A stretch of DNA of 64,000 nt from Archivesica marissinica. Its lineage: Eukaryota > Mollusca > Bivalvia > Venerida > Vesicomyidae. Shown here piece by piece: positions 40,601 through 56,550 of this stretch. The position numbers were made by a program, and so were the translations under genes. The notes beneath the pieces were generated by a model. That model did no database searches and was not told the origin of the DNA. It worked only from the letters and a program-made list of their open reading frames with translations. The DNA is taken from NCBI GenBank assembly GCA_014843695.1, contig CM026390.1, positions 53,348,121 to 53,412,120 on the forward strand. The letters are read 5' to 3'. The stretch's first letter is position 1; each line of letters opens with the position of its first letter.

Positions 40601-43600
40601 CTACCAAGTGTTGTAGTCTGTAGCATCCATACCACACTACCAAGTGATATAGTCTGTAGCATCCATACCACACAAACAAGTGTTGTAGTATATAGCATCC
40701 ATACCACACAAACAAGTGTTGTAGTCTGTAGCATCCATACCACACTACCAAGTGATGTAGTCTGTAGCATCCATACCACACAAACAAGTGTTGTAGTATG
40801 TAGCATCCATACCACACTACCAAGTGTTATAGCATATATACCACACAACCAAGTGTTATAGCATCTATATCACACTACCAAGTGATGTAAGTGATATAGT
40901 ATGTAGCATCCATACCACACTACCAAGTGTTGTAGTCTGTAGCATCCATACCACACTACCAAGTGTTGTAGTCTGTAGCATCCATACCACACTACCAAGT
41001 GTTGTAGTCTGTAGCATCCATACCACACTACCAAGTGATAGTCTGTAGCATCCATACCACACAAACACGTGTTGTAGTTTGTAGCATCCATACCACACTG
41101 CCAAGTGTTGTAGTCTGTAGCATCCATACAACACTACCAAGTGTTATAGCATCTATACCACACAACCAAGTGTTATAGCATCTATACCACACTGCCAAGT
41201 GTTATAGTTGTAGCATCTATACCACACTACCAAGTGATGTAGTATGTAGCATCCATACCACACTACCAAGTGTTATAGCATCTATACCACACAACCAAGT
41301 GATATAGTATGTAGCATCTATACCACACTACCAAGTGATATAGTCTGTAGCATCCATACCACACTACCAAGTGTTATAGTATGTAGCATCCATACCACAC
41401 TACCAAGTGATATAGTATGTAGCATCCATACCACACTACCAAGTGATATAGTATGTAGCATCCATACCACACTACCAAGTGTTATAGATATATACCACAC
41501 AACCAAGTGATGTAGTATGTAGCATCCATACCACACTACCAAGTGTTATAGCATCTATACCACACTACCAAGTGTTATAGTCTGTAGATCATACCACACT
41601 ACCAAGTGTTATAGCATCCATACCACACTACCAAGTGATATAATATGTTTAGCATCCATACAACACTACCAAGTGATATAGCATCTATACCACACTACCA
41701 AGTGTTATAGCATCCATACAACACTACCAAGTGTTATAGCATCTATACCACACTACCAAGTGTTATAGCATCTATACCACACTACCAAGTGATATAGTAT
41801 GTAGCATCCATACCACACAACCAAGTGTTATAGCATATATACCACACTACCAAGTGATATAGTATGTAGCATCAATACCACACAACCAAGTGTTATAGCA
41901 TCTATACCACACTACCAAGTGATATAGTATGTAGCATCCATACCACACTACCAAGTGATAGTCTGTAGCATCCATACCACACTACCAAGTAATATAATAT
42001 GTAGCATCCATACCACACTACCAAGTGTTATAGCATATATACCACACTACCAAGTGATATAGTATGTAGCATCCATACCACACTACCAAGTGTTATAGCA
42101 TATATACCACACTACCAAGTGTTATAGCATATATACCACACTACCAAGTGTTATAGCATATATACCACACTACCAAGTGTTATAGCATCTATACCACACT
42201 ACCAAGTGTTATAGCATCCATACCACACTACCAAGTGTTATAGCATATATACCACACTACCAAGTGTTATAGCATCTATACCACACTACCAACTGTTATA
42301 GCATCAATACCACACTACCAAGTGTTATAGCATCTATACCACACAACCAAGTGTTATAGCATCTATACCACACTGCCAAGTGATATAGTATGTAGCATCT
42401 ATACCACACTACCATGTGATATAATATGTAGCATCCATATCACACTACCAAGTGTTATAGCATCCATACCACACTACAAAGTGATGTAGCAGCCATACCA
42501 CACAACCAAGTGTTATAGCATCCATACCACAGTACCAAGTGATATAGTATGTAGCATCCATACCACACTACCAAGTGTTATAACATCCATACCACACTAC
42601 CAAAAGTGATATAGTATGTAGCATCAATACCACACAACCAAGTGTTATAGCATCCATACCACACTACCAAGTGTTGTAGTCTGTAGCATCCATACCACAT
42701 TACCAAGTGTTGTAGTATGTAGCATCCATACGACACTACCAAGTGATATAGTATGTAGCATCCATACCACACTACCAAGTGTTGTAGTCTGTAGCATCCA
42801 TACCACACTGCCAAGTGTTGTAGTCTGTAGCATCCATACAACACTATCAAGTGATATAGTCTGTAGCATCCATACCACACAAACAAGTGTTGTAGTATGT
42901 AGCATCCATACCACACTACCAAGTGATGTAGTATGTAGCATCCATACCACACTACCAAGTGTTATAGCATCTATACTACACAACCAAGTGTTATAGCATC
43001 TATACCACACTACAAAGTGATGTAGTATGTAGCATCCATACCACACTACCAAGTGATATAATATGTAGCATCCATAGCATCTATACCACACAACCAAGTG
43101 TTATAGCATCTATACCACACTACCAAGTGATGTAGTATGTAGCATCCATACCACACTTCCAAGTGATATAATATGTAGCATCCATACCACACTACCAAGT
43201 GTTATAGCATCTATACCACACTACCAAGTGATATAGTATGTAGCATCCATACCATACTACCAAGTGTTGTAGCATCCATACCACACTACCAAGTGATGTA
43301 GCAGCCATACCACACAACCAAGTGTTATAACATCCATACCACACTACCAAGTGATATAGTATGTAGCATCCATACCACACTACCAAGTGTTATAGCATCT
43401 ATACCACACTACCAAGTGATGTAGCATCCATACCACACAACCAAGTGTTATAGCATATATACCACAGTTCCAAGTGATATAGTATGTAGCATCCATACCA
43501 CACTACCAAGTGTTATAGCATCTATACCACACTACCAAGTGATATAGTATGTAGCATCCATACCACACTACCAGTGATGTAGTCTGTAGCATCCATACCA

Positions 43601-46600
43601 CAGTACCAAGTGATATAGTATGTAGCATCCATACCACACTACCAAGTGTTGTAGTCTGTAGCATCCATACCACACTACCAGTGATGTAGTCTGTAGCATC
43701 CATACCACACTACCAAGTGATGTAGTCTGTAGCATCCATACCACACTGCCAAGTGATATAGTCTGTAGCATCCATACCACAGTACCAAGTGATATAGTAT
43801 GTAGCATCCATACCACAGTACCAAGTGATATAGTATGTAGCATCCATACCACACTGCCAAGTGATATAGTCTGTAGCATCCATACCACAGTACCAAGTGA
43901 TATAGTATGTAGCATATATACCACACAACCAAGTGTTATAGCATCCATACCACAGTACCAAGTGATATAGTATGTAGCATCCATACCAAACTACCAAGTG
44001 TTATAGCATCTATACCACAGTATCAAGTGATATAGTATGTAGCATCAATACCACACAACCAAGTGTTATAGCATCTATACCACACTACCAAGTGATATAG
44101 TATGTAGCATCCATACCACACTACCAGTGATGTAGTCTAGCATCCATACCACACTACCAAGTGATGTAGCAGCCATACCACAGTACCAAGTGATATAGTA
44201 TGTAGCATCCATACCACACTACCAAGTGTTATAGCATATATACCACACTACCAAGTGATATAGTATGTAGCATCCATACCACACTAGCAAGTGTTATAGC
44301 ATATATACCACACTACCAAGTGTTATAGTATGTAGCATCAATACCACACTACCAAGTGTTATAGCATCTATACCACACTACCAAGTGTTATAGCATCTAT
44401 ACCACACTACCAAGTGATGTAGCATCCATACCACACAACCAAGTGTTATAGCATCTATACTACACTACCAAGTGATATAGTATGTAGCATCAATACCACA
44501 CTACCAAGTGTTATAGCATCTATACCACACTGCCAAGTGATATAGTATGTAGCATCCATACCACACTACCAACTGATGTAAGTGATATAGTCTGTAGCAT
44601 CCATACCACACTACCAAGTGATGTAGTCTGTAGCATCCATACCACAGTACCAAGTGATATAGTCTGTAGCATCCATACCACACTACCAAGTGATGTAGTC
44701 TGTAGCATCCATACCACAGTACCAAGTGATATAGTCTGTAGCATCCACACCACACTACCAAGTGTTATAACATCCATACCACACTACCAAGTGATATAGT
44801 ATGTAGCATCTATACTACACTACCAAGTGATATAATATGTAGCATCCATACCACACAACCAAGTGTTATAGCATCTATGCCACACTACCAAGTGTTATAG
44901 TATGTAGCATCCATACCACACTACCAAGTGATGTAGTCTGTAGAATCCATACCACACAACCAAGTGTTATAGTATGTAGCATCCATACCACACTACCAAG
45001 TGTTATAGCATCTATACCACACAACCAAGTGTTATAGTATGTAGCATCCATACCACACTACCAAGTGTTATAGCATCTATACTACACAACCAAGTGATAT
45101 AGTATGTAGCATCTATACCACACTACCAAGTGATATAGTTTGAAGCATCCATACCACACTACCAAGTGATATAATATGTAGCATCCATACCACACTACCA
45201 AGTGTTATAGCATATATACCACACAACCAAGTGTTATAGCATCCATACCACAGTACCAAGTGATATAGTATGTAGCATCCATACCAAACTACCAAGTGTT
45301 ATAGCATCTATACCACAGTACCAAGTGATATAGTATGTAGCATCAATACCACACAACCAAGTGTTATAGCATCTATACCACACTACCAAGTGATATAGTA
45401 TGTAGCATCCATACCACACTACCAGTGATGTAGTCTAGCATCCATACCACACTACCAAGTGATGTAGCAGCCATACCACAGTACCAAGTGATATAGTATG
45501 TAGCATCCATACCACACTACCAAGTGTTATAGCATCTATACCACAGTACCAAGTGATATAGTATGTAGCATCAATACCACACTACCAAGTGATATAATAT
45601 GTAGCATCCATACCACACTAGCAAGTGTTATAGCATATATACCACACTACCAAGTGTTATAGCATCTATACCACACTACCAAGTGTTGTAGCATCTATAC
45701 CACACTACCAAGTGATATAATATGTAGCATCCATACCACACTAGCAAGTGTTATAGCATATATACCACACTACCAAGTGTTATAGCATCTATATCACACT
45801 ACCAAGTGTTATAGCATCCATACCACACTACCAAGTGTTGTAGCATCCATACCACACTACCAAGTGATGTAGCAGCCATACCACACAACCAAGTGTTATA
45901 GCATCCATACCACAGTTCCAAGTGATATAGTATGTAGCATCCATACCACACTACCAAGTGATATAGTATGTAGCATCCATACCACACTACCAAGTGTTAT
46001 AGCATATATACCACACTACCAAGTGTTATAGCATATATACCACACTACCAAGTGTTATAGCATATATACCACACTACCAAGTGTTATAGCATCTATACCA
46101 CACTACCAAGTGTTATAGCATCCATACCACAGTACCAAGTGATATAGTATGTAGCATCCATACCAAACTACCAAATGTTATAGCATCTATACCACAGTAC
46201 CAAGTGATATAGTATGTAGCATCAATACCACACAACCAAGTGTTATAGCATCTATACCACACTACCAAGTGATATAGTATGTAGCATCCATACCACACTA
46301 CCAGTGATGTAGTCTAGCATCCATACCACACTACCAAGTGATGTAGCAGCCATACCACAGTACCAAGTGATATAGTATGTAGCATCCATACCACACTACC
46401 AAGTGTTATAGCATCTATACCACAGTACCAAGTGATATAGTATGTAGCATCAATACCACACTACCAAGTGATATAATATGTAGCATCCATACCACACTAG
46501 CAAGTGTTATAGCATATATACCACACTACCAAGTGTTATAGCATCTATACCACACTACCAAGTGTTGTAGCATCTATACCACACTACCAAGTGATATAAT

Positions 46601-48832
46601 ATGTAGCATCCATACCACACTAGCAAGTGTTATAGCATATATACCACACTACCAAGTGTTATAGCATCTATATCACACTACCAAGTGTTATAGCATCCAT
46701 ACCACACTACCAAGTGTTGTAGCATCCATACCACACTACCAAGTGATGTAGCAGCCATACCACACAACCAAGTGTTATAGCATCCATACCACAGTTCCAA
46801 GTGATATAGTATGTAGCATCCATACCACACTACCAAGTGTTATAACATCCATACCACACTACCAAGTGATATAGTATGTAGCATCCATACCACACTACCA
46901 AGTGTTATAGCATATATACCACACTACCAAGTGTTATAGCATATATACCACACTACCAAGTGTTATAGCATATATACCACACTACCAAGTGTTATAGCAT
47001 CTATACCACACTACCAAGTGTTATAGCATCCATACCACACTACCAAGTGTTATAGCATATATACCACACTACCAAGTGTTATAGCATATATACCACACTA
47101 CCAAGTGTTATAGCATCAATACCACACTACCAAGTGTTATAGCATCTATACCACACTACCAACTGTTATAGCATCAATACCACACTACCAAGTGTTATAG
47201 CATATATACCACACTACCAAGTGTTATAGCATCTATACCACACTACCAACTGTTATAGCATCAATACCACACTACCAAGTGTTATAGTATCTATACCACA
47301 CAACCAAGTGTTATAGCATCTATACCACACTGTCAAGTGATATAGTATGTAGCATCTATACCACACTACCATGTGATATAATATGTAGCATCCATATCAC
47401 ACTACCAAGTGTTATAGCATCCATACCACACTACAAAGTGATGTAGCAGCCATACCACACAACCAAGTGTTATAGCATCCATACCACAGTACCAAGTGAT
47501 ATAGTATGTAGCATCCATACCACACTACCAAGTGTTATAACATCCATACCACACTACCAAAAGTGATATAGTATGTAGCATCAATACCACACAACCAAGT
47601 GTTATAGCATCCATACCACACTACCAAGTGTTGTAGTCTGTAGCATCCATACCACATTACCAAGTGTTGTAGTATGTAGCATCCATACCACACTACCAAG
47701 TGATATAGTATGTAGCATCCATACCACACTACCAAGTGTTGTAGTCTGTAGCATCCATACCACACTGCCAAGTGTTGTAGTCTGTAGCATCCATACAACA
47801 CTATCAAGTGATATAGTCTGTAGCATCCATACCACACAAACAAGTGTTGTAGTATGTAGCATCCATACCACACTACCAAGTGATGTAGTATGTAGCATCC
47901 ATACCACACTACCAAGTGTTATAGCATCTATACTACACAACCAAGTGTTATAGCATCTATACCACACTACAAAGTGATGTAGTATGTAGCATCCATACCA
48001 CACTACCAAGTGATATAATATGTAGCATCCATAGCATCTATACCACACAACCAAGTGTTATAGCATCTATACCACACTACCAAGTGATGTAGTATGTAGC
48101 ATCCATACCACACTTCCAAGTGATATAATATGTAGCATCCATACCACACTACCAAGTGATGTAGTCTGTAGCATCCATACAACACTACCAAGTGTTATAG
48201 CATCTATACCACACTACCAAGTGTTATAGCATCTATACCACACAACCAAGTGATATAATATGTAGCATCCATACCACACTACCAAGTGTTATAGCATCTA
48301 TACCACACTACCAAGTGATATAGTATGTAGCATCCATACCATACTACCAAGTGTTGTAGCATCCATACCACACTACCAAGTGATGTAGCAGCCATACCAC
48401 ACAACCAAGTGTTATAGCATCCATACCACAGTTCCAAGTGATATAGTATGTAGCATCCATACCACACTACCAAGTGTTATAACATCCATACGACACTACC
48501 AAGTGATATAGTATGTAGCATCCATACCACACTACCAAGTGTTATAGCATCTATACCACACTACCAAGTGATGTAGCATCCATACCACACAACCAAGTGT
48601 TATAGCATATATACCACAGTTCCAAGTGATATAGTATGTAGCATCCATACCACACTACCAAGTGTTATAGCATCTATACCACACTACCAAGTGATATAGT
48701 ATGTAGCATCCATACCACACTACCAGTGATGTAGTCTGTAGCATCCATACCACAGTACCAAGTGATATAGTATGTAGCATCCATACCACACTACCAAGTG
48801 TTGTAGTCTGTAGCATCCATACCACACTACCA

Positions 48833-49440
48833 GTGATGTAGTCTGTAGCATCCATACCACACTACCAAGTGATGTAGTCTGTAGCATCCATACCACACTG
48901 CCAAGTGATATAGTCTGTAGCATCCATACCACAGTACCAAGTGATATAATATGTAGCATCCATACCACACTACCAAGTGTTATAGCATCTATACCACAGT
49001 ACCAAGTGATATAGTATGTAGCATCCATACCACACTACCAGTGATGTAGTCTGTAGCATCCATACCACACTACCAAGTGATGTAGTCTGTAGCATCCATA
49101 CCACACTGCCAAGTGATATAGTCTGTAGCATCCATACCACAGTACCAAGTGATATAATATGTAGCATCCATACCACACTACCAAGTGTTATAGCATCTAT
49201 ACCACAGTACCAAGTGATATAGTATGTAGCATCCATACCACACTACCAGTGATGTAGTCTGTAGCATCCATACCACACTACCAAGTGATGTAGTCTGTAG
49301 CATCCATACCACACTGCCAAGTGATATAGTCTGTAGCATCCATACCACAGTACCAAGTGATATAATATGTAGCATCCATACCACACTACCAAGTGTTATA
49401 GCATCTATACCACAGTTCCAAGTGATATAGTATGTAGCAT
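48833..49440. repeat. 208-bp higher-order repeat, three copies
   Basis: Starts at 48833, 49041 and 49249, marked by the rare ACCAGTGATG junction where one A is missing. Each copy is made of five 36-bp-class units and one 29-bp unit, minus that base. A further copy lies near 52988. Confidence 0.85.
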
Positions 49441-52400
49441 CCATACCACACTACCAAGTGTTATAGCATCTATACCACACTACCAAGTGATATAATATGT
49501 AGCATCCATACCACACTACCAGTGATGTAGTCTAGCATCCATACCACACTACCAAGTGATGTAGCAGCCATACCACAGTACTAAGTGATATAGTATGTAG
49601 CATCCATACCACACTACCAAGTGTTATAGCATCTATACCACACTACCAAGTGATATAGTATGTAGCATCCATACCACACTAACAAGTGTTATAGCATATA
49701 TACCACACTACCAAGTGATATAGTATGTAGCATCCATACCACACTAGCAAGTGTTATAGCATATATACCACACTACCAAGTGTTATAGCATCTATACCAC
49801 ACTACCAAGTGTTATAGCATCTATACCACACTACCAAGTGATGTAGCATCCATACCACACAACCAAGTGTTATAGCATCTATACTACACTACCAAGTGAT
49901 ATAGTATGTAGCATCAATACCACACTACCAAGTGTTATAGCATCTATACCACACTGCCAAGTGATATAGTATGTAGCATCCATACCACACTACCAAGTGA
50001 TGTAAGTGATATAGTCTGTAGCATCCATACCACACTACCAAGTGATGTAGTCTGTAGCATCCATACCACAGTACCAAGTGATATAGTCTGTAGCATCCAT
50101 ACCACACTACCAAGTGATGTAGTCTGTAGCATCCATACCACAGTACCAAGTGATATAGTCTGTAGCATCCACACCACACTACCAAGTGTTATAACATCCA
50201 TACCACACTACCAAGTGATATAGTATGTAGCATCTATACCACACTACCAAGTGATATAATATGTAGCATCCATACCACACAACCAAGTGTTATAGCATCT
50301 ATGCCACACTACCAAGTGTTATAGTATGTAGCATCCATACCACACTACCAAGTGATGTAGTCTGTAGAATCCATACCACACAACCAAGTGTTATAGTATG
50401 TAGCATCCATACCACACTACCAAGTGTTGTAGTCTGTAGCATCCATACCACACTGCCAAGTGTTGTAGTCTGTAGCATCCATACAACACTATCAAGTGAT
50501 ATAGTCTGTAGCATCCATACCACACAAACAAGTGTTGTAGTATGTAGCATCCATACCACACTACCAAGTGATGTAGTATGTAGCATCCATACCACACTAC
50601 CAAGTGTTATAGCATCTATACTACACAACCAAGTGTTATAGCATCTATACCACACTACAAAGTGATGTAGTATGTAGCATCCATACCACACTACCAAGTG
50701 ATATAATATGTAGCATCCATAGCATCTATACCACACAACCAAGTGTTATAGCATCTATACCACACTACCAAGTGATGTAGTATGTAGCATCCATACCACA
50801 CTACCAAGTGATATAATATGTAGCATCCATACCACACTACCAAGTGATGTAGTCTGTAGCATCCATACAACACTACCAAGTGTTATAGCATCTATACCAC
50901 ACTACCAAGTGTTATAGCATCTATACCACACAACCAAGTGATATAATATGTAGCATCCATACCACACTACCAAGTGTTATAGCATCTATACCACACTACC
51001 AAGTGATATAGTATGTAGCATCCATACCATACTACCAAGTGTTGTAGCATCCATACCACACTACCAAGTGATGTAGCAGCCATACCACACAACCAAGTGT
51101 TATAACATCCATACCACACTACCAAGTGATATAGTATGTAGCATCCATACCACACTACCAAGTGTTATAGCATCTATACCACACTACCAAGTGATGTAGC
51201 ATCCATACCACACAACCAAGTGTTATAGCATCTATACTACACTACAAGTGATATAGTATGTAGCATCAATACCACACTACCAAGTGTTATAGCATCTATA
51301 CCACACTGCCAAGTGATATAGTATGTAGCATCCATACCACACTACCAAGTGATGTAAGTGATATAGTCTGTAGCATCCATACCACATACCAAGTGAGTAG
51401 TCTGTAGCATCCATACCACAGTACCAAGTGATATAGTCTGTAGCATCCACCACACTACCAAGTGATGTAGTCTGTAGCATCCATACCACAGTACCAAGTG
51501 ATATAGTCTGTAGCATCCACACCACACTACCAAGTGTTATAACATCCATACCACACTACCAAGTGATATAGTATGTAGCATCTATACCACCTACCAAGTG
51601 ATATAATATGTAGCATCCATACCACACAACCAAGTGTTATAGCATCTATGCCACACTACCAAGTGTTATAGTATGTAGCATCCATACCACACTACCAAGT
51701 GATGTAGTCTGTAGAATCCATACCACACAACCAAGTGTTATAGTATGTAGCATCCATACCACACTACCAAGTGTTGTAGTCTGTAGCATCCATACCACAC
51801 TGCCAAGTGTTGTAGTCTGTAGCATCCATACAACACTATCAAGTGATATAGTCTGTAGCATCCATACCACACAAACAAGTGTTGTAGTATGTAGCATCCA
51901 TACCACACTACCAAGTGATGTAGTATGTAGCATCCATACCACACTACCAAGTGTTATAGCATCTATACTACACAACCAAGTGTTATAGCATCTATACCAC
52001 ACTACAAAGTGATGTAGTATGTAGCATCCATACCACACTACCAAGTGATATAATATGTAGCATCCATAGCATCTATACCACACAACCAAGTGTTATAGCA
52101 TCTATACCACACTACCAAGTGATGTAGTATGTAGCATCCATACCACACTACCAAGTGATATAATATGTAGCATCCATACCACACTACCAAGTGATGTAGT
52201 CTGTAGCATCCATACAACACTACCAAGTGTTATAGCATCTATACCACACTACCAAGTGTTATAGCATCTATACCACACTACCAAGTGATATAGTATGTAG
52301 CATCCATACCATACTACCAAGTGTTGTAGCATCCATACCACACTACCAAGTGATGTAGCAGCCATACCACACAACCAAGTGTTATAGCATCCATACCACA

Positions 52401-55400
52401 CTACCAAGTGATATAGTATGTAGCATCCATACCACACTACCAAGTGTTATAGCATCTATACCACACTACCAAGTGATATAGTATGTAGCATCCATACCAC
52501 ACTACCAAGTGTTATAGCATCTATACCACACTACCAAGTGATATAGTATGTAGCATCCATACCACACTACCAAGTGTTATAGCATCTATACCACACTACC
52601 AAGTGATATAGTATGTAGCATCCATACCACACTACCAAGTGTTATAGCATCTATACCACACTACCAAGTGATATAGTATGTAGCATCCATACCACACTAC
52701 CAGTGATGTAGTCTGTAGCATCCATACCACACTACCAAGTGATATAGTATGTAGCATCCATACCACACTACCAAGTTTTAGCAATACACATCCATGATTA
52801 GTTGTAGCATCATACCACACTACCAGTGTTATAGATCTACCACACTGCCAAGTGATATAGTCTGTAGCATCCATACCACAGTACCAAGTGATATAATATG
52901 TAGCATCCATACCACACTACCAAGTGTTATAGCATCTATACCACAGTACCAAGTGATATAGTATGTAGCATCCATACCACACTACCAGTGATGTAGTCTG
53001 TAGCATCCATACCACACTACCAAGTGATGTAGTCTGTAGCATCCATACCACACTGCCAAGTGATATAGTCTGTAGCATCCATACCACAGTACCAAGTGAT
53101 ATAATATGTAGCATCCATACCACACTACCAAGTGTTATAGCATCTATACCACAGTATCAAGTGATATAGTATGTAGCATCAATACCACACTACCAAGTGA
53201 TGTAGCATCCATACCACACAACCAAGTGTTATAGCATATATACCACAGTTCCAAGTGATATAGTATGTAGCATCCATACCACACTACCAAGTGTTATAGC
53301 ATCTATACCACACTACCAAGTGATATAGTATGTAGCATCCATACCACACTACCAGTGATGTAGTCTAGCATCCATACCACACTACCAAGTGATGTAGCAG
53401 CCATACCACAGTACCAAGTGATATAGTATGTAGCATCCATACCACACTACCAAGTGTTATAGCATCTATACCACAGTACCAAGTGATATAGTATGTAGCA
53501 TCCATACCACACTACCAAGTGTTATAGCATCAATACCTAACAACCAAGTGTTATAGCATCTATACTACACTACCAAGTGATATAATATGTAGCATCCATA
53601 CCACACTAGCAAGTGTTATAGCATATATACCACACTACCAAGTGATATAGTATGTAGCATCCATACCACACTACCAAGTGTTATAGCATCTATACCACAC
53701 TACCAAGTGTTATAGCATCTATACCACACTACCAAGTGATGTAGCATCCATACCACACAACCAAGTGTTATAGCATCTATACTACACTACCAAGTGATAT
53801 AGTATGTAGCATCAATACCACACTACCAAGTGTTATAGCATCTATACCACACTGCCAAGTGATATAGTATGTAGCATCCATACCACACTACCAAGTGATG
53901 TAAGTGATATAGTCTGTAGCATCCATACCACACTACCAAGTGATGTAGTCTGTAGCATCCATACCACAGTACCAAGTGATATAGTCTGTAGCATCCATAC
54001 CACACTACCAAGTGATGTAGTCTGTAGCATCCATACCACAGTACCAAGTGATATAGTCTGTAGCATCCACACCACACTACCAAGTGTTATAACATCCATA
54101 CCACACTACCAAGTGATATAGTATGTAGCATCTATACCACACTACCAAGTGATATAATATGTAGCATCCATACCACACAACCAAGTGTTATAGCATCTAT
54201 GCCACACTACCAAGTGTTATAGTATGTAGCATCCATACCACACTACCAAGTGATGTAGTCTGTAGAATCCATACCACACAACCAAGTGTTATAGTATGTA
54301 GCATCCATACCACACTACCAAGTGTTATAGCATCTATACCACACAACCAAGTGATATAGTATGTAGCATCCATACCACACTACCAAGTGTTATAGCATCT
54401 ATACCACACAACCAAGTGTTATAGTATGTAGCATCCATACCACACTACCAAGTGTTATAGCATCTATACCACACAACCAAGTGATATAGTATGTAGCATC
54501 TATACCACACTACCAAGTGATATAGTTTGAAGCATCCATACCACACTACCAAGTGATATAATATGTAGCATCCATACCACACTACCAAGTGTTATAGCAT
54601 ATATACCACACAACCAAGTGTTATAGCATCCATACCACAGTACCAAGTGATATAGTATGTAGCATCCATACCAAACTACCAAGTGTTATAGCATCTATAC
54701 CACAGTACCAAGTGATATAGTATGTAGCATCCATACCACACTACTAAGTGATGTAGTCTGTAGAATCCATACCACACAACCAAGTGTTATAGTATGTAGC
54801 ATCCATACCACACTACCAAGTGTTATAGCATCTATACCACACAACCAAGTGTTATAGTATGTAGCATCCATACCACACTACCAAGTGTTATAGCATCTAT
54901 ACTACACAACCAAGTGATATAGTATGTAGCATCTATACCACACTACCAAGTGATATAGTTTGAAGCATCCATACCACACTACCAAGTGATATAATATGTA
55001 GCATCCATACCACACTACCAAGTGTTATAGCATATATACCACACAACCAAGTGTTATAGCATCCATACCACAGTACCAAGTGATATAGTATGTAGCATCC
55101 ATACCACACTACCAAGTGTTATAGCATCTATACCACACTACCAAGTGATATAGTATGTAGCATCCATACCACACTACCAGTGATGTAGTCTAGCATCCAT
55201 ACCACACTACCAAGTGATGTAGCAGCCATACCACAGTACCAAGTGATATAGTATGTAGCATCCATACCACACTACCAAGTGTTATAGCATCTATACCACA
55301 GTACCAAGTGATATAGTATGTAGCATCAATACCACACAACCAAGTGTTATAGCATCTATACCACACTACCAAGTGATATAATATGTAGCATCCATACCAC

Positions 55401-56030
55401 ACTACCAAGTGTTATAGCATATATACCACACTACCAAGTGATATAGTATGTAGCATCCATACCACACTAGCAAGTGTTATAGCATAATACCACACTACCA
55501 AGTGTTATAGCATCAATACCACACAACCAAGTGTTATAGCATCTATACCACACTACCAAGTGATATAATATGTAGCATCCATACCACACTACCAAGTGTT
55601 ATAGCATATATACCACACTACCAAGTGATATAGTATGTAGCATCCATACCACACTAGCAAGTGTTATAGCATAATACCACACTACCAAGTGTTATAGCAT
55701 CAATACCACACAACCAAGTGTTATAGCATCTATACCACACTACCAAGTGATATAATATGTAGCATCCATACCACACTACCAAGTGTTATAGCATATATAC
55801 CACACTACCAAGTGATATAGTATGTAGCATCCATACCACACAACCAAGTGTTATAGCATCTATACCACACTGCCAAGTGATATAGTATGTAGCATCCATA
55901 CCACACTACCAAGTGATGTAAGTGATATAGTCTGTAGCATCCATACCACACTACCAAGTGATGTAGTCTGTAGCATCCATACCACAGTACCAAGTGATAT
56001 AGTCTGTAGCATTCATACCACACTACCAAG

Positions 56031-56550
56031 TGTTATAACATCCATACCACACTACCAAGTGTTATAGCATATATACCACACAACCAAGTGTTATAGTATG
56101 TAGCATCCATACCACACTACCAAGTGTTATAGCATCTATACCACACAACCAAGTGATATAGTATGTAGCATCCATACCACACTACCAAGTGTTATAGCAT
56201 ATATACCACACAACCAAGTGTTATAGTATGTAGCATCCATACCACACTACCAAGTGTTATAGCATCTATACCACACAACCAAGTGATATAGTATGTAGCA
56301 TCCATACCACACTACCAAGTGTTATAGCATATATACCACACAACCAAGTGTTATAGTATGTAGCATCCATACCACACTACCAAGTGTTATAGCATCTATA
56401 CCACACAACCAAGTGATATAGTATGTAGCATCCATACCACACTACCAAGTGTTATAGCATATATACCACACAACCAAGTGTTATAGTATGTAGCATCCAT
56501 ACCACACTACCAAGTGTTATAGCATCTATACCACACTACCAAGTGATATA
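56031..56550. repeat. 130-bp higher-order repeat, four copies
   Basis: A 36+29+36+29 bp cycle repeated four times with starts near 56031, 56161, 56291 and 56421. The copies are almost identical, so this is a recently amplified piece at the right edge of the satellite. Confidence 0.85.
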
